Below are positions 9,717 through 17,107 of a stretch of DNA of 64,000 bases, piece by piece. This stretch comes from Cohaesibacter intestini (lineage in GTDB: Bacteria > Pseudomonadota > Alphaproteobacteria > Rhizobiales > Cohaesibacteraceae), in contig NZ_QODK01000001.1 in the NCBI RefSeq assembly GCF_003324485.1, positions 682,001-746,000 of the forward strand, read 5' to 3'. The position numbers and the translations under genes were made by a program. The notes beneath the pieces were generated by a model. That model searched no databases. It saw only the letters and a program-made list of their open reading frames with translations, and had not been told where the DNA came from. Within the stretch, counting starts at the first letter, position 1, and each line of letters begins with the position of its first letter.

Positions 9717-10157
9717 ATGCCATTGAAACGCTCAATCTTTTTCGCCCTTTGCCTGACGCTTTCCGGCGCGGCGCTCGCCCATCAAAGCGTCAAGAACCCG
9801 GCTGTCAAAGCCCGGATGGATGGCATGGTAACCATCAATGCCGCCATGAAGAATCTGGCGCAAATGGCCAAAGGCGCCGCCCCCTATCAACAGACCACCA
9901 CAGACAGTGCCTTCAAGGCAATTATCGAGCAGTCGAGCAAGGTGCCAGAATTGTTTCGGAGCCGACAGGATGATCCGGTTTCAGAGGCCTTACCTGCCAT
10001 TTGGTCGGATTTTGACGACTTCTCCAACAAGGCCAAAGCGCTGCAGCAGGCGGCAGAAAAAGCGTCCAGCGCGGTCACGGATCAGGCCTCTCTGCGCTCA
10101 GCCATGCGCGCGATTGGCGTCACCTGCAAGGCCTGCCATGATAGCTATCGCAAATAA
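9717..10157 (+). CDS. Periplasmic class II cytochrome c (c-prime/c556 type)
   Basis: A 146-residue secreted monohaem cytochrome. Residues 1-21 form a Sec signal peptide (basic MPLKR, hydrophobic core, cleavage likely after GAALA). The mature part is helical, and the haem site CKACH sits at 137-141, at the extreme C-terminus as in the four-helix-bundle class II cytochromes. A methionine in ARMDGM near the mature N-terminus could be the sixth ligand, as in low-spin c556. Function in this family ranges from electron transfer to NO binding and cannot be set here. The start is chosen because it gives the signal peptide; the ribosome site is weak. Confidence 0.87.
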   Translation: MPLKRSIFFALCLTLSGAALAHQSVKNPAVKARMDGMVTINAAMKNLAQMAKGAAPYQQTTTDSAFKAIIEQSSKVPELFRSRQDDPVSEALPAIWSDFDDFSNKAKALQQAAEKASSAVTDQASLRSAMRAIGVTCKACHDSYRK

Positions 10158-10232
10158 CCCTTCTCTTCTCTCCCCTTGAGGTCAGCCATGATGCTCGATC
10201 CCGTCGCACGGTGCGGTTTGCTGCCGCTGGCT

Positions 10233-10256
10233 TTGAGCGGATCCGCTCGCGCTCAA
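10233..10256. terminator. Palindromic hairpin between convergent genes
   Basis: GAGCGGATCCGCTC at 10235-10248 is a perfect 14-base palindrome nested in an overlapping longer option: TTGAGCG at 10233-10239 can instead pair with CGCTCAA at 10250-10256. It lies between the convergent cytochrome and membrane-protein genes. No T-run follows on the plus strand. Confidence 0.4.
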
Positions 10257-10266
10257 CCGCTCAGCC

Positions 10267-10794
10267 TCAGACTTCATATTTGGTCTTGTCGCCGATGTCG
10301 AAATGCAGCGGCATCCGCCACTTGGCGACTGCGGTGACCAGAAACAGCAAGGCAGACAAAGCGGCCAGTCCCTGAACAACCATCGGGGCGGTAAGGGTGG
10401 CATTGAGAACCAAAGCCAACCAAAGGGCGGCCAGCAGGAAAGGCTGGGCGCGCAGGCCCGGCACCCGGAAGCAGAAATATTCCTTGAAGCACAATCCACC
10501 CAGGGTGACGAAAGCGCCCCCAAGTCCGAAAAGCGGAAAGCCAAAAATGGCGCAGATGAGTCCGCCCCATGTCGCAGCCTGAAGAATCAGCCGAAAATTC
10601 TTCATATAGATATGGAGACTGCTGGCACAGAGCATGGCGGCAAGGAATGTGAGCTGTTGTGCGGGTATGCCTGTTTCCACTTCCCACGGCAAAAGCAGGA
10701 TGGCAGGGGCAGCCAGCGTGAAGCCAAGCCGATAGGCAATGACGGTCACATAGTCGAGCCAATCCATTTTCGATTTGATATGCGGGTCGGCCAA
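10267..10794 (-). CDS. Predicted integral membrane protein, unknown function
   Basis: A 175-residue hydrophobic protein with about five to six membrane segments. It resembles the uncharacterised DUF2301-type membrane proteins, but I recall that family only loosely. The TTG codon at 10792-10794 is taken as start because a near-perfect AAAGGAGG lies five bases upstream (10800-10807); the first in-frame ATG is nine codons later and lacks such a site. The C-terminus (KWRMPLHFDIGDKTKYEV) is polar and probably cytoplasmic. It is the last gene of a run with the YjbR-like gene (25 bases upstream) and the histidine kinase, so the three are probably cotranscribed. No function can be assigned. Confidence 0.75.
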   Translation of the reverse strand: MADPHIKSKMDWLDYVTVIAYRLGFTLAAPAILLLPWEVETGIPAQQLTFLAAMLCASSLHIYMKNFRLILQAATWGGLICAIFGFPLFGLGGAFVTLGGLCFKEYFCFRVPGLRAQPFLLAALWLALVLNATLTAPMVVQGLAALSALLFLVTAVAKWRMPLHFDIGDKTKYEV

Positions 10795-10819
10795 TTCGGC
10801 CTCCTTTGGGTCTCGAAAT

Positions 10820-11215
10820 TTAAAGGCTGATGCCCAGCTCTGCGCGCAGTTTCTTGGTCAGCTTTGCGGCAATGATGTCGTAGGCGGCATCCAGATGCAG
10901 CCGGATATCCGCGTCGTCCATGACATCAGGGCGGGTCAGCTGCACCCATTTGGCCCGCGCAAGATAGGGGGCAGGAGTGATCCCGTCTTGTTCAGGCAAC
11001 AACTCATATGCCAGATCGGAGCATTTGAAGCTGATCGGCTGGAAGCCGGAAGGGACCGGCTCGATATCAGAATCCACGTCATCGGCTCGGGTCCAGTTTG
11101 AGCAGATCGCGAATATCTTTCCGCCAACCTTCCATACTGACGCCCCGCCCCACTGGATGACATGGCTGGTGCCCGGCTTGCTGCCGCAATAAGCATCAAA
11201 TTCGTCTCGTGTCAT
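10820..11215 (-). CDS. MmcQ/YjbR family protein
   Basis: A 131-residue small cytoplasmic protein of the MmcQ/YjbR (CyaY-like fold) family. It begins MTRDEFDAYCGSKPGTSHVIQWGGASVWKVGGKIFAI, the usual N-terminal pattern of family members, and ends with the helical DAAYDIIAAKLTKKLRAELG. Members are often called DNA-binding, but a firm role is lacking. AGGAG about seven bases upstream supports the ATG at 11213-11215; this ribosome site overlaps the end of the histidine-kinase gene region, with 13 bases between stop and start. Cotranscription with the kinase upstream and the membrane protein downstream is likely. Confidence 0.85.
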   Translation of the reverse strand: MTRDEFDAYCGSKPGTSHVIQWGGASVWKVGGKIFAICSNWTRADDVDSDIEPVPSGFQPISFKCSDLAYELLPEQDGITPAPYLARAKWVQLTRPDVMDDADIRLHLDAAYDIIAAKLTKKLRAELGISL

Positions 11216-11228
11216 CGGTGTCTCCTAG

Positions 11229-12791
11229 CTAAAGCGACAGGATTTTCTGGACGGCCTGCACCGGGGCATTCTTCTTGGGTGCCGGGCGATCCTCTTTTGG
11301 CAGACGCACCTCGAAATGCGCACCCGGAGCACGATCAAGCAGGCGGATGGTGCCCCCGTGGGCGCGAACGAGCTCGGCCGAAATAGCCAGCCCAAGCCCG
11401 GTACCACCGCTTCGAACCGAACCCTGAAATGGCTTGAACAGGGCCGCCTTGGCCCGCTCTGGCACACCCGGACCGGAGTCGGACACTTCGATCACAGTCT
11501 CGTTGTCCTCTTCAAACGCCCGCAGTTCCAGACGACAGATCACCGAACATTCCGCCTCATTGCGCATCACATCGGCCGCATTGCGGCACAGATTCATCAA
11601 CACCCGGAACAATTGCCCGGGATCGGCATAGGCCTCCATGCTGTCGGGAATGTCGTTGATGAAGGTCACGCGGCCATCGGGTTGCAGGTCAAGAAAGTCG
11701 CGCAAATCCTCTCCCACCTGATGGAGCCGCAGCAAGCGTTTTTCCGGCGGGGCCTCTTGAGCCTTGCCGTAGGACAGGACCGCACCGGAATAATCAACGG
11801 CCCGGTCAAGGGCGCCCATGATTTTCGGCACCACCCGTTGGACAGTGGGGTCATCAAGCATCGACAGGCGATCGGAAAAGAGCTGGGCCGAGGCGAGAAT
11901 GTTGCGCAAATCATGGTTGATCTTGGAGACTGCGAGACCGAGATCGGCCAGACGGCGCTGTTTTTGCAGGGTTTGGGCGAGAATCATTTCCATCGCCGAG
12001 AGCTGCTGTTCGGTCATGCCGATCTCATCATGTCGGCCCGATGGCTTGATCACCGCATTGACATCTTCCGGGTCTGCGGTGAAGCGCGCCATATTGCCAA
12101 GCAGGCGCAGGATGGGCCGCACCAGAAGGGCGCGCAGTGACAGATAGACCAGCCCGGCCGTCATGGCAGAAATGGCGAGCGACAACAACAGGATGTTGAT
12201 CGAGAAGGCGATCATGGCATTGCGCAGGGGCGTTTCATCAAACACCATTTCAATGAGACCAATGCCATTCTTGCTTTGACCGACCACCCGGATGGTTCGC
12301 CCTTCCCCCCACAGCAGGGTGTCAAAGGCGGCCAGCACGGTTTGGGTCGGCCGCATGCTGCGGATATCATCGTCCCGATTGATCTGGCCGGGCATGTCAA
12401 CCATGGCTAACAGGCGCCGCTGGCCATCACTTCTGAGCGCCAGGGTCTGCACATCCAGCCGCTCGAGCAACTCGGCTTCCAGTTTTTCATCCATCAGGTC
12501 GGTCGAGGCCTTGGAATAGATCAGGGCGGCCACTTCCGCAACTTCGAGCTTGCGGACCAGCCAGTCGACGCGAAACTTGGATATGGACGGGACGAAAATG
12601 AGGATTTCGCTGAGCATGACGAACAGAATTGTCAGCAACAGCAGCTTGGAGGAGAGACCAAAGGCCGGCCGCCGGCCCTGCAGACGCGTGGCCGGGTTGT
12701 CTGCCTGTGTCGCAGCGGAGGACGGCAGGGCAGTTTCTTCCTGCCCCATGCTGACATTATCCGAGATTTCGTCGCTTCTGCCTTCACTCAT
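11229..12791 (-). CDS. Orphan sensor histidine kinase with HAMP domain
   Basis: Inner-membrane histidine kinase, 520 residues from the ATG at 12789-12791. A polar N-terminus of about 45 residues precedes TM1 (about 47-68). A periplasmic loop of about 120 residues leads to TM2 (about 193-217), then HAMP (about 218-272). The phosphoacceptor is His293 in SKINHDLRNILAS. The ATPase domain shows the N-box LMNLCRNAADV (about 398-408), DSGPGVP (438-444) and GGTGLGLAIS (462-471). SKINHDLRN differs from the common SHELRTP box and fits the HDLRN subgroup. No response regulator gene is near. An alternative TTG start at 12836 would add 15 residues; neither start has a good ribosome site. Confidence 0.87.
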   Translation of the reverse strand: MSEGRSDEISDNVSMGQEETALPSSAATQADNPATRLQGRRPAFGLSSKLLLLTILFVMLSEILIFVPSISKFRVDWLVRKLEVAEVAALIYSKASTDLMDEKLEAELLERLDVQTLALRSDGQRRLLAMVDMPGQINRDDDIRSMRPTQTVLAAFDTLLWGEGRTIRVVGQSKNGIGLIEMVFDETPLRNAMIAFSINILLLSLAISAMTAGLVYLSLRALLVRPILRLLGNMARFTADPEDVNAVIKPSGRHDEIGMTEQQLSAMEMILAQTLQKQRRLADLGLAVSKINHDLRNILASAQLFSDRLSMLDDPTVQRVVPKIMGALDRAVDYSGAVLSYGKAQEAPPEKRLLRLHQVGEDLRDFLDLQPDGRVTFINDIPDSMEAYADPGQLFRVLMNLCRNAADVMRNEAECSVICRLELRAFEEDNETVIEVSDSGPGVPERAKAALFKPFQGSVRSGGTGLGLAISAELVRAHGGTIRLLDRAPGAHFEVRLPKEDRPAPKKNAPVQAVQKILSL

Positions 12792-13147
12792 GCCCACACT
12801 CACATGCACTTTTGCACTCTGTCTTCGGATGCTCAATCAAGGGACTCTTCAATCCCCCGCTCGCCCCCGAGCTCCACCCTGACGGTCGACAAGACCGCCC
12901 GATACTTCAAGGCAAGGCGGTTGCATTGCCTCTCGGCTCACTCCATATAGGTCTATCTATGCGATGTTGCGACAGGCTTTGGCAAGTCGCAAGCTTCATC
13001 GACACCCAACTGTGCGTTTCACCGCGCGTCGATGAAACCCGATCGCAAGGATGCAGCTTGCTATGTTGCTCTTTGCGTGAGATCGTCTGACCCCAGCTCT
13101 GTTTCCCACTGACCCGACTTTCCACTGGCCAGTTGGAACCGACCCAA
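12792..13147. other. Divergent intergenic region with inverted repeat
   Basis: This 356-base gap separates the divergent kinase operon and HAD gene. Its one notable element is a perfect 9-base inverted repeat, TTCATCGAC (12995-13003) and GTCGATGAA (13028-13036), with a 24-base spacer. It may be an operator or the stem of a leader hairpin. No gene is supported here. Confidence 0.4.
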
Positions 13148-13894
13148 ATGGATATCTGCATGCAATCCGCCTTGCCTTACGGCGCCAACAGCCTTTCCGA
13201 CTTTTCCGACATCGACAACTGGATCTTTGATCTCGACAACACGCTTTACCCACGCCATATCGATCTGTTCAAGCAGATGGAAGTGAAGATGAGCGATTAT
13301 GTTTCGCGGTTGCTCGATATATCGGAAGAAGATGCAACGACCTTGCGCAAGGGCTATTACAAGCAGCATGGCACCACCCTGCGGGGGCTGATGATCGAGC
13401 ATAATATCCATCCGGACGATTTCCTCGAATATGTCCACGATATCGATCACAGCGGCGTCGTGCCGGATCCATCGCTGGCTGAAGCCATCTGCGCCCTGCC
13501 CGGCAAACGCTATATCTATACCAACGGCACCCACAAACATGCGGTGAAAGTCGCCGAACGACTGGGCATCACCGAATATTTCGACGATATTTTCGACATT
13601 GTCTGGGCGGGTCTCGACCCCAAACCCAACCGTCCGCCCTATGAGAAGCTTTTGGCTCAGACGGGGCTGAATCCGCATCGGGCCGCAATGTTCGAGGATC
13701 TGGCCCGCAATCTCAAGGTGCCGTTCGACATGGGCATGAAAACCGTGCTGGTGGTGCCAGACCGGACGCGCGAGGTGTTCCATGAAAGCTGGGAAGCCAA
13801 GGGCAGCGAAGCGCCGCATGTGGGCTATGTGACGGAAAATCTGGGCCATTTTCTGTGGGACATGCTCGATGCCATTGGCCGCAAGCCGGGCTAG
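13148..13894 (+). CDS. HAD-superfamily pyrimidine 5'-nucleotidase
   Basis: Cytosolic haloacid-dehalogenase-type phosphatase of 248 residues, best matching the pyrimidine 5'-nucleotidase (Sdt1/Phm8-like) branch. Motif I is FDLDNTLYP with nucleophile Asp28 and general acid Asp30. Motif II is the threonine of YIYTNGTHKHA, motif III lies around the lysines of DPKPNRPPYEKLL, and motif IV is AMFEDLARNLKVP. A helical cap lies between motifs I and II. ATG at 13148 is favoured because GGAA lies about nine bases upstream; a TTG at 13133 is possible. The natural substrate is not known; UMP or CMP hydrolysis is the family expectation. Confidence 0.87.
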   Translation: MDICMQSALPYGANSLSDFSDIDNWIFDLDNTLYPRHIDLFKQMEVKMSDYVSRLLDISEEDATTLRKGYYKQHGTTLRGLMIEHNIHPDDFLEYVHDIDHSGVVPDPSLAEAICALPGKRYIYTNGTHKHAVKVAERLGITEYFDDIFDIVWAGLDPKPNRPPYEKLLAQTGLNPHRAAMFEDLARNLKVPFDMGMKTVLVVPDRTREVFHESWEAKGSEAPHVGYVTENLGHFLWDMLDAIGRKPG

Positions 13895-14238
13895 AACCAG
13901 CCTAGATCCGGTCCAGAACTGGCCCAGAACTGGCCAAAACTGGCTTGCCCTTGGTGGTGGGTCGAATGGCGAGCTTGACGACACGGCCCATCGCAGAGAG
14001 AACCAAAGTCGATGTGACAGCTTACGTAAAAGGCTTGCACTGACTCTTCGGCTCCGTTAGCCATAGGGTCACACAGACGCATTTCGATTGTGACGCATGA
14101 TCTTTTCACTCATGATGGGAACATCCAGAGGGGTGCTGCGTTACAATCTGATATTTGCGCATACGAGATTTGGCTCCTTGGTCGCGTCCGCTATTGTGCG
14201 GACGAGGCAATAGGGGCTCCATTTTGCCGGAGGGACTG
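13895..14238. other. Intergenic region with 11-base repeats and leader hairpin
   Basis: Just after the HAD gene, CAGAACTGGCC is repeated in tandem (13914-13924, 13925-13935), followed by the related AAAACTGGC (13936-13944). Near the right end, the leader of the hydratase gene contains a perfect hairpin, CGTCCGC (14185-14191), TATTGT, GCGGACG (14198-14204). A weaker stem of GGCAA with TTGCC follows, ending just before the ribosome site. No gene is supported in the 344 bases. Confidence 0.45.
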
Positions 14239-15012
14239 ATGGCTTATGAAACAATCCTTGCTGAAACCCGTGATGGCGTTGGCCTGATCACGCTCAATCG
14301 TCCGCAGGCGCTCAATGCCCTGTCGTCCGAGCTGATCGCCGAGGTTTCAAACGCCCTTGACGGCTTTGAGGCGGACAGCAAAGTCGGTGCGATCGTCATC
14401 ACCGGGTCGGAGAAAGCATTTGCAGCGGGTGCCGACATCAAGGAAATGTCCGAGATGGGCTATATGGATGCCTATCTCAACGACTTCATCACCCCATGGG
14501 ATCGGGTTGCCCAATGTCGCAAGCCGGTGATTGCAGCGGTGGCTGGCTATGCTCTGGGTGGCGGCTGTGAGCTGGCCATGATGTGTGATTTCATTCTTGC
14601 GGCAGACACGGCCAAATTCGGCCAACCGGAAATCACGCTTGGCGTGATGCCCGGTGCCGGTGGGTCTCAGCGTCTGACCCGCTTTGTCGGCAAGGCAAAG
14701 GCCATGGATATGTGCCTGACCGGTCGCATGATGGATGCCGAAGAGGCGGAACGGTCCGGCCTTGTCTCACGCATCATCCCGGCAGGAGATCTGCTTGAGG
14801 AAGCGCTCAAAACCGCGCAGAAGATTGCCGACTTCTCGCTGCCGATCGTCATGATGACCAAGGAAAGCGTCAACCGCTCCTATGAGACGACCCTGACCGA
14901 AGGTCTGCGCTTTGAGCGCCGTCTGTTCCATTCGATGTTTGCCACCGAAGATCAGAAAGAAGGCATGGCTGCTTTCGTTGAGAAGCGCAAGGCACAATTC
15001 AAGGACCGCTAG
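14239..15012 (+). CDS. Enoyl-CoA hydratase
   Basis: Crotonase-fold enzyme that adds water to trans-2-enoyl-CoA in fatty-acid beta-oxidation. The product is 257 residues, typical of single-domain hydratases. The CoA/oxyanion elements are [11 protein letters not shown] (60-70) and [15 protein letters not shown] (103-117). The two catalytic acids are Glu111 (GGGCELA) and Glu131 (FGQPEITLG), 20 residues apart as in rat mitochondrial hydratase, so true hydratase activity is expected rather than another crotonase reaction. GGAGG five bases upstream fixes the start. The leader carries a stable hairpin. It precedes rpsT and dnaA, a neighbourhood also seen in other alphaproteobacteria. Confidence 0.93.
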   Translation: MAYETILAETRDGVGLITLNRPQALNALSSELIAEVSNALDGFEADSKVGAIVITGSEKAFAAGADIKEMSEMGYMDAYLNDFITPWDRVAQCRKPVIAAVAGYALGGGCELAMMCDFILAADTAKFGQPEITLGVMPGAGGSQRLTRFVGKAKAMDMCLTGRMMDAEEAERSGLVSRIIPAGDLLEEALKTAQKIADFSLPIVMMTKESVNRSYETTLTEGLRFERRLFHSMFATEDQKEGMAAFVEKRKAQFKDR

Positions 15013-15039
15013 GGCGCGCTGACCCTACGTTGATTTGAG

Positions 15040-15070
15040 ACGGATCCGCGCCTCTGGCCGGGTCCGTTTT
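15040..15070 (+). terminator. Terminator after enoyl-CoA hydratase gene
   Basis: ACGGATCC (15040-15047) pairs with GGGTCCGT (15060-15067), with one G-T pair and a 12-base loop, followed by a T-run of four. It starts 28 bases after the stop codon. Confidence 0.7.
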
Positions 15071-15212
15071 CGCCTCTCAAGGACTGGTGACTGACGCCAG
15101 AGAGATCGGGAATACCGGTTGAAGGGAAGGGGCGAGAGGCTCGAAAGTACCCGAAGGATGCCTGCCACGGGCCATTTTGGCCGATTTCTGCCTTCCGCAT
15201 GAGTCATTTCGG

Positions 15213-15241
15213 TTGACGCCCCAGCCAAGTTTGACTATAAG
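15213..15241 (+). promoter_or_regulatory. Promoter of rpsT
   Basis: TTGACG (15213-15218) and TATAAG (15236-15241) are separated by exactly 17 bases, close to the sigma-70 consensus (5 of 6 at each box). The predicted start of transcription is near 15248, giving a leader of about 200 bases before the rpsT ATG. Confidence 0.65.
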
Positions 15242-15253
15242 CGCGATCCATTG

Positions 15254-15311
15254 GGCGGCCTTTGAGTGCCGCCTTTTGTTGTCGGCGCCCTCAGAATTTG
15301 GGCGCCCTTTT
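15254..15311 (+). promoter_or_regulatory. Tandem terminator-like hairpins in the rpsT leader
   Basis: The first hairpin is GGCGGC (15254-15259) with GCCGCC (15268-15273), then TTTT. The second is GGCGCCC (15284-15290) with GGGCGCC (15300-15306), then CTTTT. Both are perfect stems, and they start only about 6 and 36 bases after the predicted transcription start. They look like attenuators or a protein-binding leader structure; autoregulation by S20 is a possibility, not shown. Confidence 0.55.
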
Positions 15312-15449
15312 CGAGAAAAGCAAAACGCAACCCCGTTTTGTCAGGTTTGCTGCTCGTCCTTCCGGGCCCGTACAGGTTTGAGGGCTGATGTGATGCAGCG
15401 GCGCGAGCGTCCCGAGACTGGGGCGCAGATCAGATAAGGAATAGGCTCA

Positions 15450-15716
15450 ATGGCCAATACTGTTTCCGCCAAGAAGGCAACCCGCAAAATCGCACGCAAG
15501 ACCGCTGTCAACAAAGCGCGTCGTACCCGTGTTCGTTCCTACCTGCGCCTGGTTGAAGAAGCCATTGCCGCTGGTGAACAGGCTGTTGCCAGCGACGCAC
15601 TGCGCAAGGCTCAGTCCGAAATGATGCGTGCTGTTGCAAAAGGCGTGTTCCATAAAAACACCGCTTCTCGCAAAATTTCCCGTCTGTCCAAACGCGTCAA
15701 GTCTTTGGCTGCTTAA
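15450..15716 (+). CDS. rpsT: 30S ribosomal protein S20
   Basis: Small, very basic ribosomal protein that binds 16S rRNA early in 30S assembly. The 88-residue length and the start [20 protein letters not shown] are characteristic, as are [19 protein letters not shown] and the C-terminal [25 protein letters not shown] about nine bases upstream supports the ATG. It is a single-gene unit with its own promoter, a long structured leader and a terminator. Its position between enoyl-CoA hydratase and dnaA is common in rhizobia. Confidence 0.98.
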   Translation: MANTVSAKKATRKIARKTAVNKARRTRVRSYLRLVEEAIAAGEQAVASDALRKAQSEMMRAVAKGVFHKNTASRKISRLSKRVKSLAA

Positions 15717-15734
15717 GACGGTTTTGGAAATCAG

Positions 15735-15765
15735 AAGCCCGGTTGATGCCGGGCTTTCTTGTTTT
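15735..15765 (+). terminator. Terminator of rpsT
   Basis: AAGCCCGG (15735-15742) pairs perfectly with CCGGGCTT (15749-15756) around a six-base loop and runs into a T-rich tract (TTTCTTGTTTT). It begins 18 bases after the rpsT stop. Confidence 0.9.
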
Positions 15766-16491
15766 CAGCCATACAACCTGTCGCCTATTCGTCACAATTC
15801 CTAGTGGGAATTACGTAAGCGATGATGCATGTTCCTCTTTTGGTCTCGTTGGCAAAAGAGCATGTATTACAGAGTCTTAGCGCCATCTCTTGGTGGCTGA
15901 AACATGACGGACGATTCTCTGCCAAGGTCAAGACTGGCGCGGCAAAAAAAAGTTTACACCGCTTCTCTGTGGCCTTTTGTAACAGTTTGCTGACAGAAGG
16001 CATGGAGTCGCAATGAGATAGGCAGGGTCAAGCGGATTTGCTGAAAAGTGCGAATTTTTTTTCGGCGCAGTCGCGACAAAGAATCTTGTCTTGGGCTTCT
16101 TGCACGCTTTTCCAAGGCTGTGTATGGTTTTTTAACTGCAAGATTAATGGTTGCCAAATAGATAAGCAAAAGCTGCTCGCCTGAGATCTTTCACAGATCC
16201 TGCTTGGTGCTTTTGAAACAACGACCGGCAACCACTCCTGCAAAGAATGACACCACTTTCTTCCCGGATTTTCCGGTTTCGACATCCTCTGAGTTGGTCT
16301 GTCGTCAGCTTTGTCTGACTTCCGCCTGACCGAGGTCTGGATTGGTTGGTGAAGGAGCGGTGATCCGTCTTGTATGCGGGCTTGCAGATGCCGGACTGAT
16401 GCTGGTGCGTCAGGGTACGGTGGACCCAAGTTTAAGTGAGTATTGTCTGTTGGTCAGGGGTACCAGCTGCTGGGACCTCAAGAGGTGTGGT
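15766..16491. other. 726-base non-coding region before the rhodanese gene
   Basis: No ORF here has a convincing ribosome site or recognisable product. Two dyads are visible: AATTCC (15796-15801), TAGTG, GGAATT (15807-15812); and CTCTTTTG (15835-15842) with CAAAAGAG (15853-15860) around a 10-base loop. An A-run of eight lies near 15945 and a T-run of eight near 16055. I looked for DnaA boxes and found none close to TTATCCACA, so it is not an obvious origin. It could hold a small RNA or the upstream control region of the rhodanese-dnaA pair. Confidence 0.4.
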
Positions 16492-16938
16492 TTGTCTGTA
16501 AGTGAATTGGAAAGCTATGCTGGTGATGTCGAGGTCCGGACGGTCTGGCATCAGTTGGCAGAGAATGAAACGGCTTTGCTGATCGACGTGCGCACCCATG
16601 CGGAATGGTCCTATGTCGGGGTTCCGACTTTTGAGGATCCAAACCGCGAAGTTTTGCTGGTTGAATGGGTGTCCTACCCTTCGATGCAGGGCAGCGGCGA
16701 CTTTGCCGAACGCCTTGAGGCAGAGCTGGCAAAGCGATCAATCGACAAGAAGGCGGCGTTGTATTTCCTTTGCCGTTCGGGAGTTCGCTCCCGACATGCG
16801 GCAATGGTGATGACACCGCGATGGGATGGGCCCTGCTACAATGTCGAAGCCGGATTCGAAGGGGATCTGGACGAGGCACAGCACCGGGCCACTCGCAATG
16901 GCTGGAAGCAGGCGGGCCTGCCATGGCGTCAATTCTAA
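16492..16938 (+). CDS. Rhodanese-like domain protein
   Basis: A single rhodanese domain of about 148 residues, probably cytoplasmic, that may carry a persulfide on its active-site cysteine. The N-terminal marker is LIDVRTHAEWSYVGVP (30-45). The active-site loop is FLCRSGVRSRHAA with Cys94, and the C-terminus (CYNVEAGFEGDLDEAQHRATRNGWKQAGLPW) is characteristic of a proteobacterial subgroup. The start is set at TTG 16492 because GAGG lies about seven bases upstream and homologues begin just before the YAGDV motif; longer in-frame starts up to 16342 are less likely. It lies 169 bases upstream of dnaA on the same strand. The sulfur acceptor is unknown. Confidence 0.82.
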   Translation: MSVSELESYAGDVEVRTVWHQLAENETALLIDVRTHAEWSYVGVPTFEDPNREVLLVEWVSYPSMQGSGDFAERLEAELAKRSIDKKAALYFLCRSGVRSRHAAMVMTPRWDGPCYNVEAGFEGDLDEAQHRATRNGWKQAGLPWRQF

Positions 16939-17075
16939 GGCCGATATTCAGGGAAACCCGCATTGCGGGACTGCCCTGATTGTCATAAAAACAGGAGCTC
17001 TGTCGCAGTCGAGAGAATGAGAAAGACTCGTCAGGATTGCGGCTTGTCAAAGACCTTGCTGCGTTTTGCGGCTAA

Positions 17076-17100
17076 TAGGCTAGACAAAAACTAGGCTAGA
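17076..17100 (+). repeat. 16-base-spaced direct repeat just before dnaA
   Basis: TAGGCTAGA occurs at 17076-17084 and 17092-17100, each copy followed by an A-rich stretch, and the second ends seven bases before the dnaA ATG. It covers the expected ribosome-binding zone, where no usual Shine-Dalgarno is seen. A regulatory role in dnaA expression is possible. Confidence 0.45.
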
Positions 17101-17107
17101 AAAAGAC

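Larger units (their letters stand above)
15013..15449. other. Intergenic region: terminator, rpsT promoter and leader
   Basis: The 437 bases between the hydratase gene and rpsT hold, in order, the hydratase terminator (15040-15070), about 140 featureless bases, the rpsT promoter (15213-15241), and two hairpins in the rpsT leader (15254-15311). The remaining 140 bases before the rpsT ATG have no structure I can support. Confidence 0.6.

Noticed and set aside
13061-13984. 307-codon open frame antisense to the HAD gene
   Set aside because: The plus-strand gene has all four HAD motifs; the antisense translation shows no domain and arises from third-position GC bias.
15822-16016. 64-codon ORF in the region before the rhodanese gene
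   Set aside because: There is no ribosome site or domain, and it spans a hairpin and an A-run, unlike coding sequence in this window.
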